From Cladopsammia gracilis (Eukaryota > Cnidaria > Anthozoa > Scleractinia > Dendrophylliidae): DNA of 64,000 nucleotides. Shown here piece by piece: positions 52,910-64,000 of this stretch. A model generated the notes under the pieces. That model was not told the DNA's origin, made no database searches, and saw nothing but the letters and a program-made list of their open reading frames with translations. The stretch's first letter is position 1, and each line of letters begins with the position of its first letter. A program made the position numbers and the translations under genes. The DNA lies in assembly GCA_022457155.1 (NCBI GenBank), contig JAJGOT010000194.1:186001-250000 (forward strand), given 5' to 3'.

Positions 52910-55900
52910 AGTTCATAAAGACTGAGTCATGCAGACATAACTTTGGTAATGTTTTCCAAATTTTGTCAGTAATGGTCTTAGTATTGACGCATATTGTTTG
53001 TCAGTTGTTAAATAAATATATATTTTATTTTTTAATTGACAATGGCCATGCCCCCATACTGGAACTTCCTGACAGTTTTAAAGCTGGAAAACAAAAAATT
53101 ATAAAAATACATTAATTTATACAGAATGATGTTCAATAAACACTCTCAGACTGTTAATTTACATTTTTTTTTATGTAGTTCAGTGAATATCAGTCAAAAT
53201 AATAAAATAAAATAATAATAAAATAATTAAATAATAAAAATTGCTTTAAATTTTTCTGAATTAAATCCATAATCTGAGGTAAAGGAAAACAAAAATCAAA
53301 CTGGTTTTGAAAATGTTCGAACCAAAGAAAAATTTAAACCACCAGTAATTCCAATGAATGTACTGTATGTATATTTTTTCTTGCTGTGAGTCTATTACAC
53401 ATTGAGTGTTCATTGATAATAAGATTTCTATGAGAGATGATTTTCTTTTTTTTTTATTAAATTCATAAACACAAACATACAATGGTACATACATTTTTGT
53501 GAGTTAGGAATAAAAAAAAACATTACAGGATTCACATTTTTTCATCGTTTTAATTATTAATTTCACACTGACACATCTACATGTATATTATTAAGGCATT
53601 TTGTTAATGTCAGAGTAAACTCCATTCTGTCTAACATGTCATATCTATTAAATTTTTAATAAAAAAAATTCTATACTTTGTATAGATTGAAGTGAATTTT
53701 AGTTTTGACAGTTGGGCAGATTATTTTAATGGCATTGAATTAATTTGAAGATTTTATCATTTTGTGGGATTTTGCATTTGGCTTGAAAATGGCTAAAAAT
53801 AAATATTAATATTAAACTACATCTTTTCTGGTTGTTTCTCATAAATGAAAATGATGAAATCCTTCTATTGCTATAATGTTTAATTTTGGTATTGTATTTG
53901 TGCAACATTTTGTATATAATGTAGAATGTTGCATGTTTTCCAAGCTGTTTTGTAATAAAAAAGTGCCATGTTGTTTGTCATAGAGAAAGGGTCATTAATT
54001 TTGTCTATCGTCATTTCAACCTGCTCAAGATTAATTCTAAATTTGGATAAAAATTGCTTTTCTCGTGTCACTAGAAGGCAATAAAATTCACAATCAAACA
54101 TTGTTATTTAAATTTTAAGGCCTTCATGGTTGGCAGGTTCATGCAAATTTATAAAACTCAAACATTTTTTTTGTTTACTTTTTGTCAAAATAGCATAGTC
54201 TCTCTCACTGCCACAATTCCATTGGTTTTTTCCATTTCCATTATAAACATCATAAGCTTTTAGCAAACATTGCACATTAAGCTTCACGGGGGAAAATCTT
54301 ATATTCCCCACAAAAGTAGATAAGAAATTTCAGACTTGATGGAGGGGAATTTCAGTCTGCCTCAATTTATCACATTGGTTGAATACTGATTATTATTATT
54401 GCAAAATTTATTGTTATGATCAGATGGTCAGATGTACTCAGTGGTTCATAACAAATTCAAAGAGCAGAAAAAAGGGGAAAAATAAGGTTGAAAGGAAATC
54501 CCCAGATAAAAGCATTTGATTGTAGAATTTTATTGTGGCATGAGAAGAAAAAAATCTATTTGAGCAGACATTTATCAACTTGTGGTTCTAGCTGCTGGAT
54601 TAACCGTTCAAAGAACAATATCATCGCCAATGGTAGGCCGTTATCATTCACTTTGTTTTCTTTTGATATATAATTTGTCTAATCCTGTGCTATACGTACA
54701 TTGCCCGCTTCATAGAAATCATCTATAGCAATATATTTTTTCTTTTAAAAAAGCTGTTTGCATTGCAGCAATATTGAAACATTACAAAATGTAATTTCTT
54801 CTTGTTGTAATAGCGAACGATTGTTATTCAGTAAAGCTTGGAATACTGTTACCACCTAATTCTTCATTCACAGATGGAAATGTTAAGTGAATTTATGTAC
54901 CAGTATAATTTATTTGCATGTAAACTGCAGTACAAGGAGAGATAGTGATAATTCTGTAAGTGACATACATGTACATGTATTAAATAATATTGAAATTTTT
55001 TACAAAAAAAAATCTAAAGAAAGAAACTAAATTGATGTCACCGTCATCAGTTCCATTTTATAGGGCAGGGATAAATTGATCTAAGTGAGTTTAATTTTCT
55101 TTTGCCTCAAAAACTAAAAGCATTTTTTCTTTTGCCACAGTAACTATTAAAGCACAAAATCCATTTTATGTTAGACCTAGAAATATGGTTTGAACATTGA
55201 TAATAGTATTAAAATGTAAGTTGCGCTTAACATCTCTTGATTGAACCGAGAGTAAACTAGGTAAATTTTAACCATTGAATAAAAATTAATTATTAATCAC
55301 TTTAACTTTGGTCACACTGGTTTCTGAAGATCCTTTAGATATTTACAAGCAAGCAAATTTTGAGTAATTTAATCAGTTTTAGTTAGAATAACTAAGGTTT
55401 GTCCGTAAAATTAAAAGACATGAAAAAGTCATTGATAGAATTTAATTGAACAAAAATAATAATTTTATACAGGCTTGTGTCGATGGAGGCCTTGCATTTC
55501 TACTCAGACTTAAACATTACATTTTACGTTCTTATAAACAGACTAGTTTCTTATTAATTTAAAGTTTTAATTTCTTTGGCCATGACATGCTGTTATCTGG
55601 AACAATCTCAACTTCTGATGTTCTGCCATTCAAATTTTTAAATCGATATTACGTACAGCAAACTTAAGGTAACTTATTAAGTTAGGAGTATTCCAGAGAT
55701 AGATAAGCAGTGAAGTCACTATTTGTACATTAGCATGATGTGCCCTTGAAGATCGAGTTTCAGCTGACTTTGATTGTCTGAAGCTGTTTTCCACGGGATA
55801 TATAACATCCATTCTTGACTAATACTGTCCCTCTTTGCCTGATCCTCTCCCCAATAATCTTTTGATGTCAAATGAATATGTTACTGACACATTTCAAAAC

Positions 55901-57940
55901 AACATCCTGTTTTTCAACATTTTATTGTCAAGAAGCGGTCATTGTGTCTGGGGATCAAAATAATGAAGGGCTTTGCCGGGGGGGGGGGATGGGGGGGGGG
56001 GTGGGGGAGCATAAACAGCCTACGGGTACATGTAATATGCCAAATTTTGAAATTTTTGTACTCTCAAAAATTGTGTTTTTTTTTTAGCCAAAAAAGCAAT
56101 GTCCAGAACTATAATAAATTACTGTATCTCAAAGGAGGATCCACTACATATACTCCTTTGCAAAATTCACAAACATATTTTAAACATTGGACGTTTTCAT
56201 GCATCACAAATAATTACAAAAGTTCTTTCGCATTCACGCCAAAAAAATTGAAGAAATCTTCATCTCGATCCTGATCACAGCATTGTTTCTTTTACATGTA
56301 AGTTACATATATGGCAAAAATGAGATATAATGCAAAAACAAAGATGTACATTTATCAAAAAAACAATGAAAATAAAGAGAAATGAAACCAACCAAAACAA
56401 AATTCTTCGTGAATCACATTTACTTCAGGACTTGGTTCAAGTCTATGGGTCACATTAAAGCATAAGAAGTGCATTCACAAGCACGTTAAAAGATCTTGAG
56501 ATCAGAAATCATGAATAAATAAAAGTCAATATTACGTTTCACAGGAAACGAAATAGCTTTTATCATGTTTCACATAAAAAAGTATAGAGGGCTCTCTCTA
56601 AGTTAGCCCTGGTAATAATAAAAGTAATAAATTATTAAAAAACAATAATATCCCCTAAAAAATGAGTTTTAGAGCTATAGAATGATGTAAAACAATAACA
56701 CACAACTGATTTCTTGTTCCGTGTTTAATAATACAGTGTATTAAGTTGTCTAAAAAAGGTAAGAAAATAGTAAGAGAGATTAATGTCAAAATTGTTTTTT
56801 TTAATTTTGACTCATAATTGTCCCGGTCGTTACATCATGTTTACATGAGAATTGTAAGGAGCTTGCTTTAAGCTTGTTTTTTTTTTTGTCTTGAGATAAG
56901 AAGGGAAAATGCCCAAACAAGAAAATTGCTAAAAATCACCAAATTTCACCATAAATGTAGAAGTGTAACCAGTGAGTTTATTTTATGTTCATGTATTACT
57001 CCTTGATACAATGTATGTTTTAAACACATAACTTATTTATAATTATACAATATTTTGCTTTGCATTCAAATGTGTTCAGAATTTTTTTACTGGGTTAAGT
57101 TTGCCATGGAAACCATAAAGAGTGACTTGAGCAAGTTAGCTTTTTTTAAACATCTGAGTTGTCACCAGAAATAACATACTTAAACAGCTGTATGCACAAC
57201 AGGCTGTAAAAATTATACTACATAAGTATAGTTTTGCATGTGGTGTTTTCTTCAGAATGGTAATGACTAATTTCATGTATTTTGAAGTTGGACATGTAAT
57301 ATTATACAGTATTTTATTTCATTGTATATTTCTAATTCAGGAATAATCTTGCATTTTACTCCCAGAGTCAAGCTGTGTGATGTAAATTTTAGGGATCAAA
57401 TTACTTTCATTTTGAGCATGTGGGTTTTTAATTCTAAATCCTGACAAAAGCTATTTTCAATGGTCATGCACACTAAGAAGAATTGGCATCAGAGAGAGTT
57501 TCTTTGCATATGCATTTGTGTCACAGAAAAACTGTAAGCCACCTTAAAAAGAAATCAAGTAACAACAAATTGGATCCATCTCAAGACACATTTGACCGCA
57601 AATCGTTTTATACCTCCTAAAAGCTTTGTGATGATAGAAATTACATTATATTAATTTGCTTTCCAGCAAGTCACACACACAAATGTACTGTATTTTAATA
57701 TGTATTCTCATACAGTATGGTTTCTCTTTATAACAAAGTGACCGTTTAATACAGGTGAAGATGAGAAACATATTAACTAATGGGACCTACATTGTAGAAA
57801 AAGGTGATCACAACAGCTTGTTAATAGATCGTATCAGGTTACATTATTTAAATAAGAGGAGAATTTTCTGGGGCTTTTTCAACCGATTGCTTTATACAGG
57901 GTGACTGCTAACGTAACATAATGTAACTGTATTTTTTATG
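52910..57940. other. Intron 3 after the LINE, mostly unremarkable
   Basis: AT-rich intron with many short frames but no domain. Noted: G-rich run at 55,979-56,006; a GGAGCTTGCTTTAAGCTT piece at 56,866 that is the complement of 36,098-36,115; TACATGTA palindromes. No gene or RNA gene supported. Confidence 0.5.
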
Positions 57941-57949
57941 TGAAGAATA

Positions 57950-58185
57950 CATAAAAGGAAACGTCAGAGGTTATCCCTATCGAGGACGCTCACCAAGTAA
58001 AATATAAAATAAATTATAATAATAGAAAATAAAATTTAGGAATAATTAAGAATTGGCTAAAAAATATTTACAAAATTTTACAAAAGTTTACTTCGAAAAA
58101 TACTAAAATCCTGTTCATCCACTATCTCTTTAGGAAGTGTGTTCCACTGTTTAATAATTCTAACAAAGAATGAGTACAAAAAAAA
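57950..58185 (-). mobile_element. LINE 3' fragment, antisense in intron 3
   Basis: The minus strand encodes YSFFVRIIKQWNTLPKEIVD and then EQDFSIFRSK, the C-terminal tail of a CR1/L2-like LINE protein, followed by a short 3' UTR. The flanks (57,715-57,930 and 58,205-58,450) contain 'cagtatggtttctctttataac' and 'aggagaggtggtcac' repeat pieces. Confidence 0.7.
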
Positions 58186-58768
58186 AACAGTTTACTGTAT
58201 AATAGTTATAACTGTAGCTAATGGCTGTCTTAATACAGGTTTGACTGTTTTCATCATATTGCTCGCTCTCGATGTCAAACTGAGTACGTCTAGAGTAGAA
58301 GGGTGAAACTACATGTAGTTTGTTTTGAAAATTATTAATAATAATAATAATTGAATAAAAAAATTATTTGACTGGAAAGAATGGGTAGTTTGGAAAAGTG
58401 GTCGCTTAGGAGAGGTGGTCACACATGAAGATTCGAATGTATAACGTTTAAGGGACTTTCATTCGTGATTTAAAGGAAGAGGGCTGCTGAAGCCTGGTTT
58501 TTACTAGCGACATAACATAAGCATAAGCGGAAGTATAACAGCACTTGGAAACGGTCCCGACATAAGCACAAGCATAAGGATCGATCTCAGCTAATGTTAA
58601 TGTTATCAAGTTTGTTTTCACTTGGCAAAAATACCTTTGCCTATGAATGTGGTTGGTATTTTGTCTTTTTTATTTGTGAGGATCTAATAAAGGATGTGCG
58701 ATAGAAAAAAATTAATGATAATATAATTAAAATTTGTTTTTATTTTTGTTTTAAATTTGTTTTTGAAG

Positions 58769-58896
58769 GCGAAAGCAGAGGAAAGAAAGCTGTTGTCTCA
58801 GAGAACAGAAAGTCATGATGAGTCAGATCAGGATGATGAGCCAAGAGAAAATCAGCAGTTAAACAAAGAAAGTAAACCTAAGGATAAAGCAGAAAG
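58769..58896 (+). CDS. Unknown plus-strand gene, exon 4
   Basis: Acceptor TTTTTGAAG, donor AAAG/GTACTT, 128 nt, phase 0 to 2. Encodes AKAEERKLLSQRTESHDESD and an acidic, glutamine/lysine-rich continuation. Likely disordered and phosphorylatable. Confidence 0.65.
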
Positions 58897-59424
58897 GTAC
58901 TTAAGAATTTAATGTGGGTCGTTGAAAATGTGGTGGAGACCAGTTGTTGGTAATAATTGTAATAGACTCATTTTCAGTGAAGCACTATGGTTACTGTAGT
59001 ACTTCATTGAAAATGTTTTTATGACCAATTATATTTGTCAAAAAGTAATAATTTAAAGTTAGTAGAAACCAGGAAACAAAACTGTGAATCCTAAACCAAG
59101 GATAAAGAACATTGTAGTTTTGACTCCTTGAAACAACAACAACAAAAAAACAACTGGTAGAATGTAAATTTTAGGTCATCAATTTAATTTTAAAGGGTCA
59201 TAGAAAGTCTTGAAACAATTTTTAAGACTGCGATAACTGATATGTTACAACTAAAAGTCAGATTTAAATATTATTTCAAAAGTTTAAAAAAGTTACAAAC
59301 AGTTTATTACATGTAATGGATAGTGTGTACATGTATGTCAATGGAGTGTGGTTGTTTAATGTTGGATGTGGTTTAAATAACATGAAGTCACTTTGGGCTT
59401 TTTCCATGTACCTGTACCTCCCCA

Positions 59425-59835
59425 GGGGGGAGGGGGGACTCCCATATAAAAATGACAGGGGTACTCGTCCGAAATTTTTGAAAACACCCCTAAAATGTAC
59501 CAGAATCTCATATGTGGGTGTGGATCAAAGAAAATTTTTACCCCTAAGAGGTACCAATTCTAAACACCAATTTAACTGAGCCTGAAGACAATTTTAATAG
59601 CGATAAAGACAATTTCCGGTCACTTTTTTTTCCTCCAGTACCCTAAATGGTACCACAATAACTACAAGGGCGGTCATTTTTTGATTGATCACCCTAAGCG
59701 GGACCAATCCACCAATTTTGCACCCTAATAGGTACGACAAACACCCCGGTCAATTATATATTGAAGTTTCTCCTACCCCCCCCCCTTCCCCCCCCACCCC
59801 CCCTTTCCCCCCCCACCCCCCCCCCCCCCCCTACA
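59425..59835. repeat. 'GTACTCG/GGTACCA' repeat with C-tracts
   Basis: Begins CCCCAGGGGGGAGGGGGGAC. It carries several variants of CCCCTAA(G/A)AGGTACCA and ends in long C runs at 59,777-59,831. Looks like one interspersed repeat. Non-coding. Confidence 0.65.
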
Positions 59836-60084
59836 TCTCTTCCTTTGAGGTGACCATCTCATTTGACAGGGGTGTTGCTTTAGAGATAGTTGACGTTAAA
59901 TCCTATAAAAACAAGGTGTGAAATTAGAACAGTTTTCAGTTGAGTGTCAAAAGTAATTTTTTGATTGCTTTGGTTTTACATTGTTATGCTTTGTGATTGG
60001 TTAAAAAATATTGCAGCACCTTGTCAACTAATCAATAGTAAAGCCAAAGCCAATAATTGTTATTGAATGTTCTATGTGAAAGCT

Positions 60085-60555
60085 TCTAGAACTGACCAAA
60101 TGAAAAAATCTTTTGCAAGGATTGGTGTATTAATTTGGAACTCTATCCCTAATTCTGTTAAATCTCTTATTTAGCAAACCCAAGTTTCGAAATAAGATTA
60201 AACAATCTTGATACTTTAGAGCTTTAGATTGACTATGTTAAAGTCTCTCATCTGATCAATTGCTTCAGCAAATTATCATAGACCTAGGCCGAAAGTATAA
60301 TTATTTGATGTACTATATTTTAGGCTTTGCACTTAATTGTATTGTTTTATTGTTTTTTTTTTGTCCTCCAGTGTAGGTAATTTTTTCTTTTCTTTTAATA
60401 ACTTAAGTTTGTATTAATTAATCTTTTCCCTGCTCCTGCCTCAATTAGCCTTTTTTGCTACTAGTGGTGGGCGAGTATCTCTATTTCTTACTTAGGTAAT
60501 TAATTAACTGTAATTGGAAGGTGAGAAATAAAATTGTTGCTGTTGTTGTGACTTG
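60085..60555 (+). mobile_element. LINE 3' fragment in intron 4
   Basis: RTDQMKKSFARIGVLIWNSI and PNSVKSL, then frameshifts, then a 3' UTR ending in GAAATAAAATTGTTGCTGTTG, a short GTT-type tail. LINE tail of CR1/L2 type, decayed. Confidence 0.65.
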
Positions 60556-60765
60556 CTCTCATGCATTTCCTGTACTTGGTGCTGGCCAGCTATGTGTATT
60601 TGCTAAAGTCTTCCTCTACTGTGGTTTCGCCAGAGTAATTACTTTGGTGTTGGTATAATGATGCTCATTTGAAAATGGCTCTAAGACTGTACTATATTTA
60701 GTGGTACATGTATATCAATCAATCAATGAGTAATTGTGTTGTCACTGAAAATTGTGGTTTCACAG

Positions 60766-60840
60766 AAAATCAGGATTGTTCGCATCATTGACAGCTTCTT
60801 TGAGTGCAGCGAAGTCTGGAATTCAGGGATTTCTTGAAAA
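60766..60840 (+). CDS. Unknown plus-strand gene, exon 5
   Basis: Acceptor GGTTTCACAG, donor GAAAA/GTATGT, 75 nt, phase 2 on both sides. Encodes RKSGLFASLTASLSAAKSGI then QGFLEK. The alternating small and hydrophobic residues could form an amphipathic helix. Confidence 0.65.
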
Positions 60841-61076
60841 GTATGTTGAAATTATAGCACAGTGAACTAATATTAATAATAATAATAATAATTAGCACCT
60901 TTTTTTTGTAGCCCAATGGTGCTTTACAATCATATAATTCACTAGAGACTAGATAGAACTACATGTAAAATAAAACTATTAATAAAAGTATAGTCAGATA
61001 ATTTAAATTAAATAACCTAAAAAGTAAAACATATAGTTACAGTAAAAAGTGTATAATTATGTGATTAATAGACAGT

Positions 61077-61625
61077 CAAAGCTCTCCTTATGGACACCTG
61101 TCTAGTACGGACAGTTCACTTGGTCCCAAAGAAACCAAAATTCATACATTCCCATCTATAATACGGACAACTCTATAATAGGGACACCTCTATAATACGG
61201 ACACCTATAGTACGGACACCTCTATAATATGGACACCTCTATAGTACATACACCTCTACCAGGGCCTCCCTAAGGTCCCAAGAACTAGTTTCAAGACGTT
61301 TGGTGATCGTGCTTTTGCCCGTTCCGGACCATTTCTGTGGAACAAACTGCCGCTTGAAATTCGAAACAGTTAAAGTGTAGCCGTTTTTAAGTCAAAGCTA
61401 AAGACGCATCTGTTCAAGCTGGCTTACAATTTGTTTTAGTACTTTTAACATTTTTAACATTTTTATATTTTTAATATTTTATTGTTTTATCGTTAATTGT
61501 AAAGCGCTTTAGAATATTTTTATAATTTTAGCGCTTTAGAAATGTTAATTATTATTTATTGTTATTATTAATGTGGACACTTGGGCCTGTCCCTTTGGTG
61601 TCCGTATTAGGGAGGTTTGAGTGTA
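61077..61625 (-). mobile_element. 'gtccgtattat' MITE split by a LINE 3' end
   Basis: 61,077-61,260 and 61,568-61,625 are the two parts of a copy of the 10,668-10,852 family in the opposite orientation (ends ACAGTCAAAGCTCTCC and GGAGGTTTGAGTGTA). Between them, 61,262-61,560 is a plus-strand LINE tail. It encodes FGDRAFARSGPFLWNKLPLE, IRNS and FKSKLKTHLFKLAYN, with one in-frame stop, and a 3' UTR with GTAAAGCGCTTTAGAA. The MITE was therefore present before the LINE inserted. Confidence 0.8.
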
Positions 61626-62252
61626 TGTATAAACTAGACAAGAACAACAACTCTTAGAGTAGTGAAGTTGTGCTTTAAGAAGCTTTAAGGGTCTTGTAAG
61701 TGCCCCTTAAGGTACAAGAATTAATTCAATATATTGTTATGATTTGTTTTACATGTACAGTCGCTTTTCCTGTCACACTACAGCTGTAGGTGATCTGTCA
61801 CAAACGTTACTACACTGTACGTCATTTGAAACCTTTAATCAGTCTTTCGCAATCACTCGGGCATGAAAGGCCAACTTAATACTTCCATTTATCTGTTCCT
61901 TGAAAAGAAAGAAAACAAAATCGTTATCAAATGGAACTCTCGCCAAACCTGGCAATAATGTAAGTTCCTTTTACTTGATATGTTTCGTTTCATCATTTTA
62001 CTTTTTCTTATGTTGTAAATGAATTCAATCATACATGAGCTTGAAGTTGCTATATCAAAGTCTGATATGACGTCACTAACACTTCACCTCAGGCTATAAA
62101 CCACTTGAAAATCCAGACTTTTTTCCTGCCCAATTTATATAGTCAAAGCCAAGGCGACGACGACTCAATAAACAATCACATTAATGTAAGGTCTGTCTAA
62201 GCCGCACACCTTCAGGACCAGCTCTTGCTGTCTGCTTTATGGCACTTTATCG

Positions 62253-62688
62253 CTGCCTGGTTAGCTCAGATGGTAGAGCGTCAGTCTGCAGAGTGGGAGG
62301 TCGCGGGTTCGAATCCCAGCCGTACCAACACTCAGGGTTTTAAAATAACTGAGGTGCTGCCTTTGCTATTTCGTCTGCAAATGGTTAGACCTTCACGTGG
62401 CACGGATGACCATGTAGAAATGGCGGTCCTGTCCTTGATGGGGACCTGAAAGAACCATTGATCGAGGATGTAATAGCAAAACCCTGGCTGTGACCATCCT
62501 CAAACCCATACATTGTTTATGGGTTGGATGGGGGAGATGAGATCAACGATGGACTGATAGCGGCTGCATAAGGCATCTTCATTAGCTGACGTCTGATCTG
62601 ATTCTCATATTAAAGTGTATATAAAGCGCCAAGAAACGTGATTTGTGCGTTATACAAGATGTCATTCATTCATTCATTCATTGCAAGT
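62253..62688 (+). mobile_element. tRNA-derived SINE with (ATTC)n tail
   Basis: The head contains GGTTAGCTCAGATGGTAGAG (box A) and GGTTCGAATCCCAGC (box B), with an anticodon loop CTGCAGA that would read GCA. A unique body of about 330 bp follows, then AAAGCGCCAAGAAACG and (ATTC)n at 62,668-62,688. The T stem is imperfect, so this is a SINE and not a tRNA gene. It lies in intron 5 in sense orientation. Confidence 0.82.
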
Positions 62689-62744
62689 TAAGTTACAAAT
62701 GAACTATTAAAGTGAAATTCTGCTGGGACCAGCCAATAATAGCA

Positions 62745-62795
62745 GAGAGGTGTTCACGTTATAGGGGTGTCTGTCTTAAGAGAGGTTACTGGAAA
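62745..62795. repeat. Degraded 'gtccgtattat' repeat fragment
   Basis: GAGAGGTGTTCACGTTATAG, GGGTGTCTGTC and AGAGAGGTTACTGG match the ends of the family at 10,668 and 61,077. Confidence 0.45.
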
Positions 62796-63053
62796 ATGAG
62801 AGAAAACGTGCCACTATATTGATAACTAAGTATTAAGCATAGAGCAGAAGGCTCACAATTGTAACTGTTGCATTAGTGTTTTAAAGTCAAACCAGTACAT
62901 GAGATTGGAAATTTCTTGAAATGACTTCAAAGTTTTATCAAGAAGGGCATGTGGGTGTCCCATGGATGCCATTCTGAAATTTCAGCTAAGCCGCCTGGAG
63001 CCTCTTGTTATCAACATGGATTTATGAGCATTAACATTTAATGTGTTGTTTAG

Positions 63054-63206
63054 GTCTTCACCAAAAGAGCACAGACGTTCAACTCAACAAATGTCCACAG
63101 ACAATAATGAGGACAGTGAAGATGAGACAGGAAAGTTGACACACAGTCCTGACTCAAAAGTTCCAACTACAGTAGATGGCATTGATAATCATGATGAATT
63201 CACAAG
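63054..63206 (+). CDS. Unknown plus-strand gene, exon 6 (last in window)
   Basis: Acceptor TTGTTTAG, donor ACAAG/GTACAG, 153 nt, phase 2 on both sides, so the gene continues beyond 64,000. Encodes SSPKEHRRSTQQMSTDNNED and SEDETGKLTHSPDSK, an acidic Ser/Thr-rich, probably disordered stretch with SP sites. Confidence 0.65.
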
Positions 63207-64000
63207 GTACAGCTGTTTTTAGGTTAATAATTATAGTAATTTATTTTACATTGTGAGTTCTCTGAGAGAAGTGGCTTTCTTACTGGCTGAGCGGGGGCTG
63301 GGACTGAGTGGGATATCATGTTTCACATGAGGTCCAGTGACTTAGTCCCAGGGGGGATGGTGGGGGGGGGGGGGGGTTGGGTTATAGTGATGGGGAGGTG
63401 CAAAGACCTTTCTAGGGTTTGGAATTTGCAACCTCAGGGTTTTTTTTTTTGGCGGGGGGGGGGGAAGGGGGGGGGGGGTCAGCAATAAGTGTGACCTTGT
63501 TATGGAGAAAGAAAGGGACCTTTGGAGAGTTATGTTCTGGGCCATTGAACTTTTTTTGGTCTGGTTTTCACCTAATAGGAGTTTTTTGGGTATAATGTTT
63601 TGGCCTTAATTGCACCACCCAGTCACCATTGTACATGTAGGTGAGTACCCCCTGGGGACTTACATGTAGTTTTCTGTTTCTTGCAAATAATATGCAACAG
63701 GTTTTCCCACCCATCCAGCCCATCTACCAGTCTGGATGCTTGTCTCATGTTTAGGTTGTAGGACCTACATGTACTTTTTGCCTGTAGGCTTCAGTCTTAC
63801 ATTCACTTTGTTGGTTGTCAGTGTACTCCGTTTACAGGTCGTTAGTTTTGTTTGTTTTTAAAGTGTTGTTGATTTGGGCAGAAAAACAGCCAAATGGCAT
63901 TTAATTTGTAAGAATATAAAATACCCACTGGCTAAGACCACCCCTTGGGAATTTATCTGTCACCTTTATAAAATAATCTGTAAATTCAGGGTTGATAATA
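63207..64000. other. Intron 6 start, G-rich repeat at 63,320-63,660
   Basis: Poly(G) runs at 63,361-63,376 and 63,455-63,477 lie in a repeat that starts CCCAGGGGGGATGG and ends near ACCCCCTGGGG, suggesting inverted ends. No exon recognised after it. Confidence 0.5.

Noticed and set aside
59685..59921. Proline-rich 78-codon frame
   Set aside because: Comes from C homopolymers of an interspersed repeat.
62253..62330. Functional tRNA-Cys gene
   Set aside because: Imperfect T stem and a long SINE body with an (ATTC)n tail follow.

Overview
This window is animal nuclear DNA, almost certainly from an anthozoan cnidarian and most likely a stony coral. Three things point there. The host genes are split by long AT-rich introns with GT-AG (and one GC-AG) boundaries. 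The interspersed repeats look like families I associate with coral genomes: tRNA-derived SINEs, Penelope-like elements with hammerhead-like tails, TTAA-flanked MITEs and many foldback elements. The non-LTR retrotransposon types also fit. No bacterial, viral or organellar features are visible. The species assignment is an inference from repeat style, not a database match.

Layout. 1-2.4 kb: the 3' end of a LINE with an (AAGT)n tail, small foldback elements and C/G homopolymer tracts. 2.43-14.05 kb: a region bounded by inverted termini and a candidate 8-bp target duplication. Its two ends carry diverged 122-bp tandem repeats in opposite orientation, dense in the palindrome CCANTGG. I read it as one very large DNA transposon that has collected nested repeats. 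14.3-20 kb: a decayed gene, a 1-kb TTAA-flanked element and foldbacks. 20.05-22.66 kb: a 2.6-kb near-palindrome with about 725-bp arms. 22.9-25.2 kb: a Penelope-like element with RT and GIY-YIG domains on the minus strand. 25.2-29.8 kb: a mosaic of repeats with one captured or stranded SDR exon. 29,843-34,449: a near-complete autonomous ISL2EU-type transposon with a SAP/SWIM/YqaJ/PHD protein and a THAP/DDE transposase, 87-bp TIRs and an AT duplication. 34.5-39.2 kb: intergenic DNA with foldbacks.

Host genes. COX5A (cytochrome c oxidase subunit 5A) lies on the minus strand in three exons at 39,521-42,359. Its start is 268 bp from the start of a divergent plus-strand gene at 42,627, so the two probably share a promoter. 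The plus-strand gene has six phase-consistent exons to 63,206 and runs off the window. I do not recognise it. It has an N-terminal cysteine-rich globular part followed by short charged, coiled-coil-like exons. Its third intron (about 11.9 kb) holds a nearly full-length L1/Tx1-like LINE (47.54-52.9 kb) with a poly(A) tail. Its later introns hold LINE tails, a tRNA-derived SINE and a nested MITE.

Everything else is non-coding as far as I can see. Most short open frames in the tandem arrays exist only because the repeat unit lacks stops.
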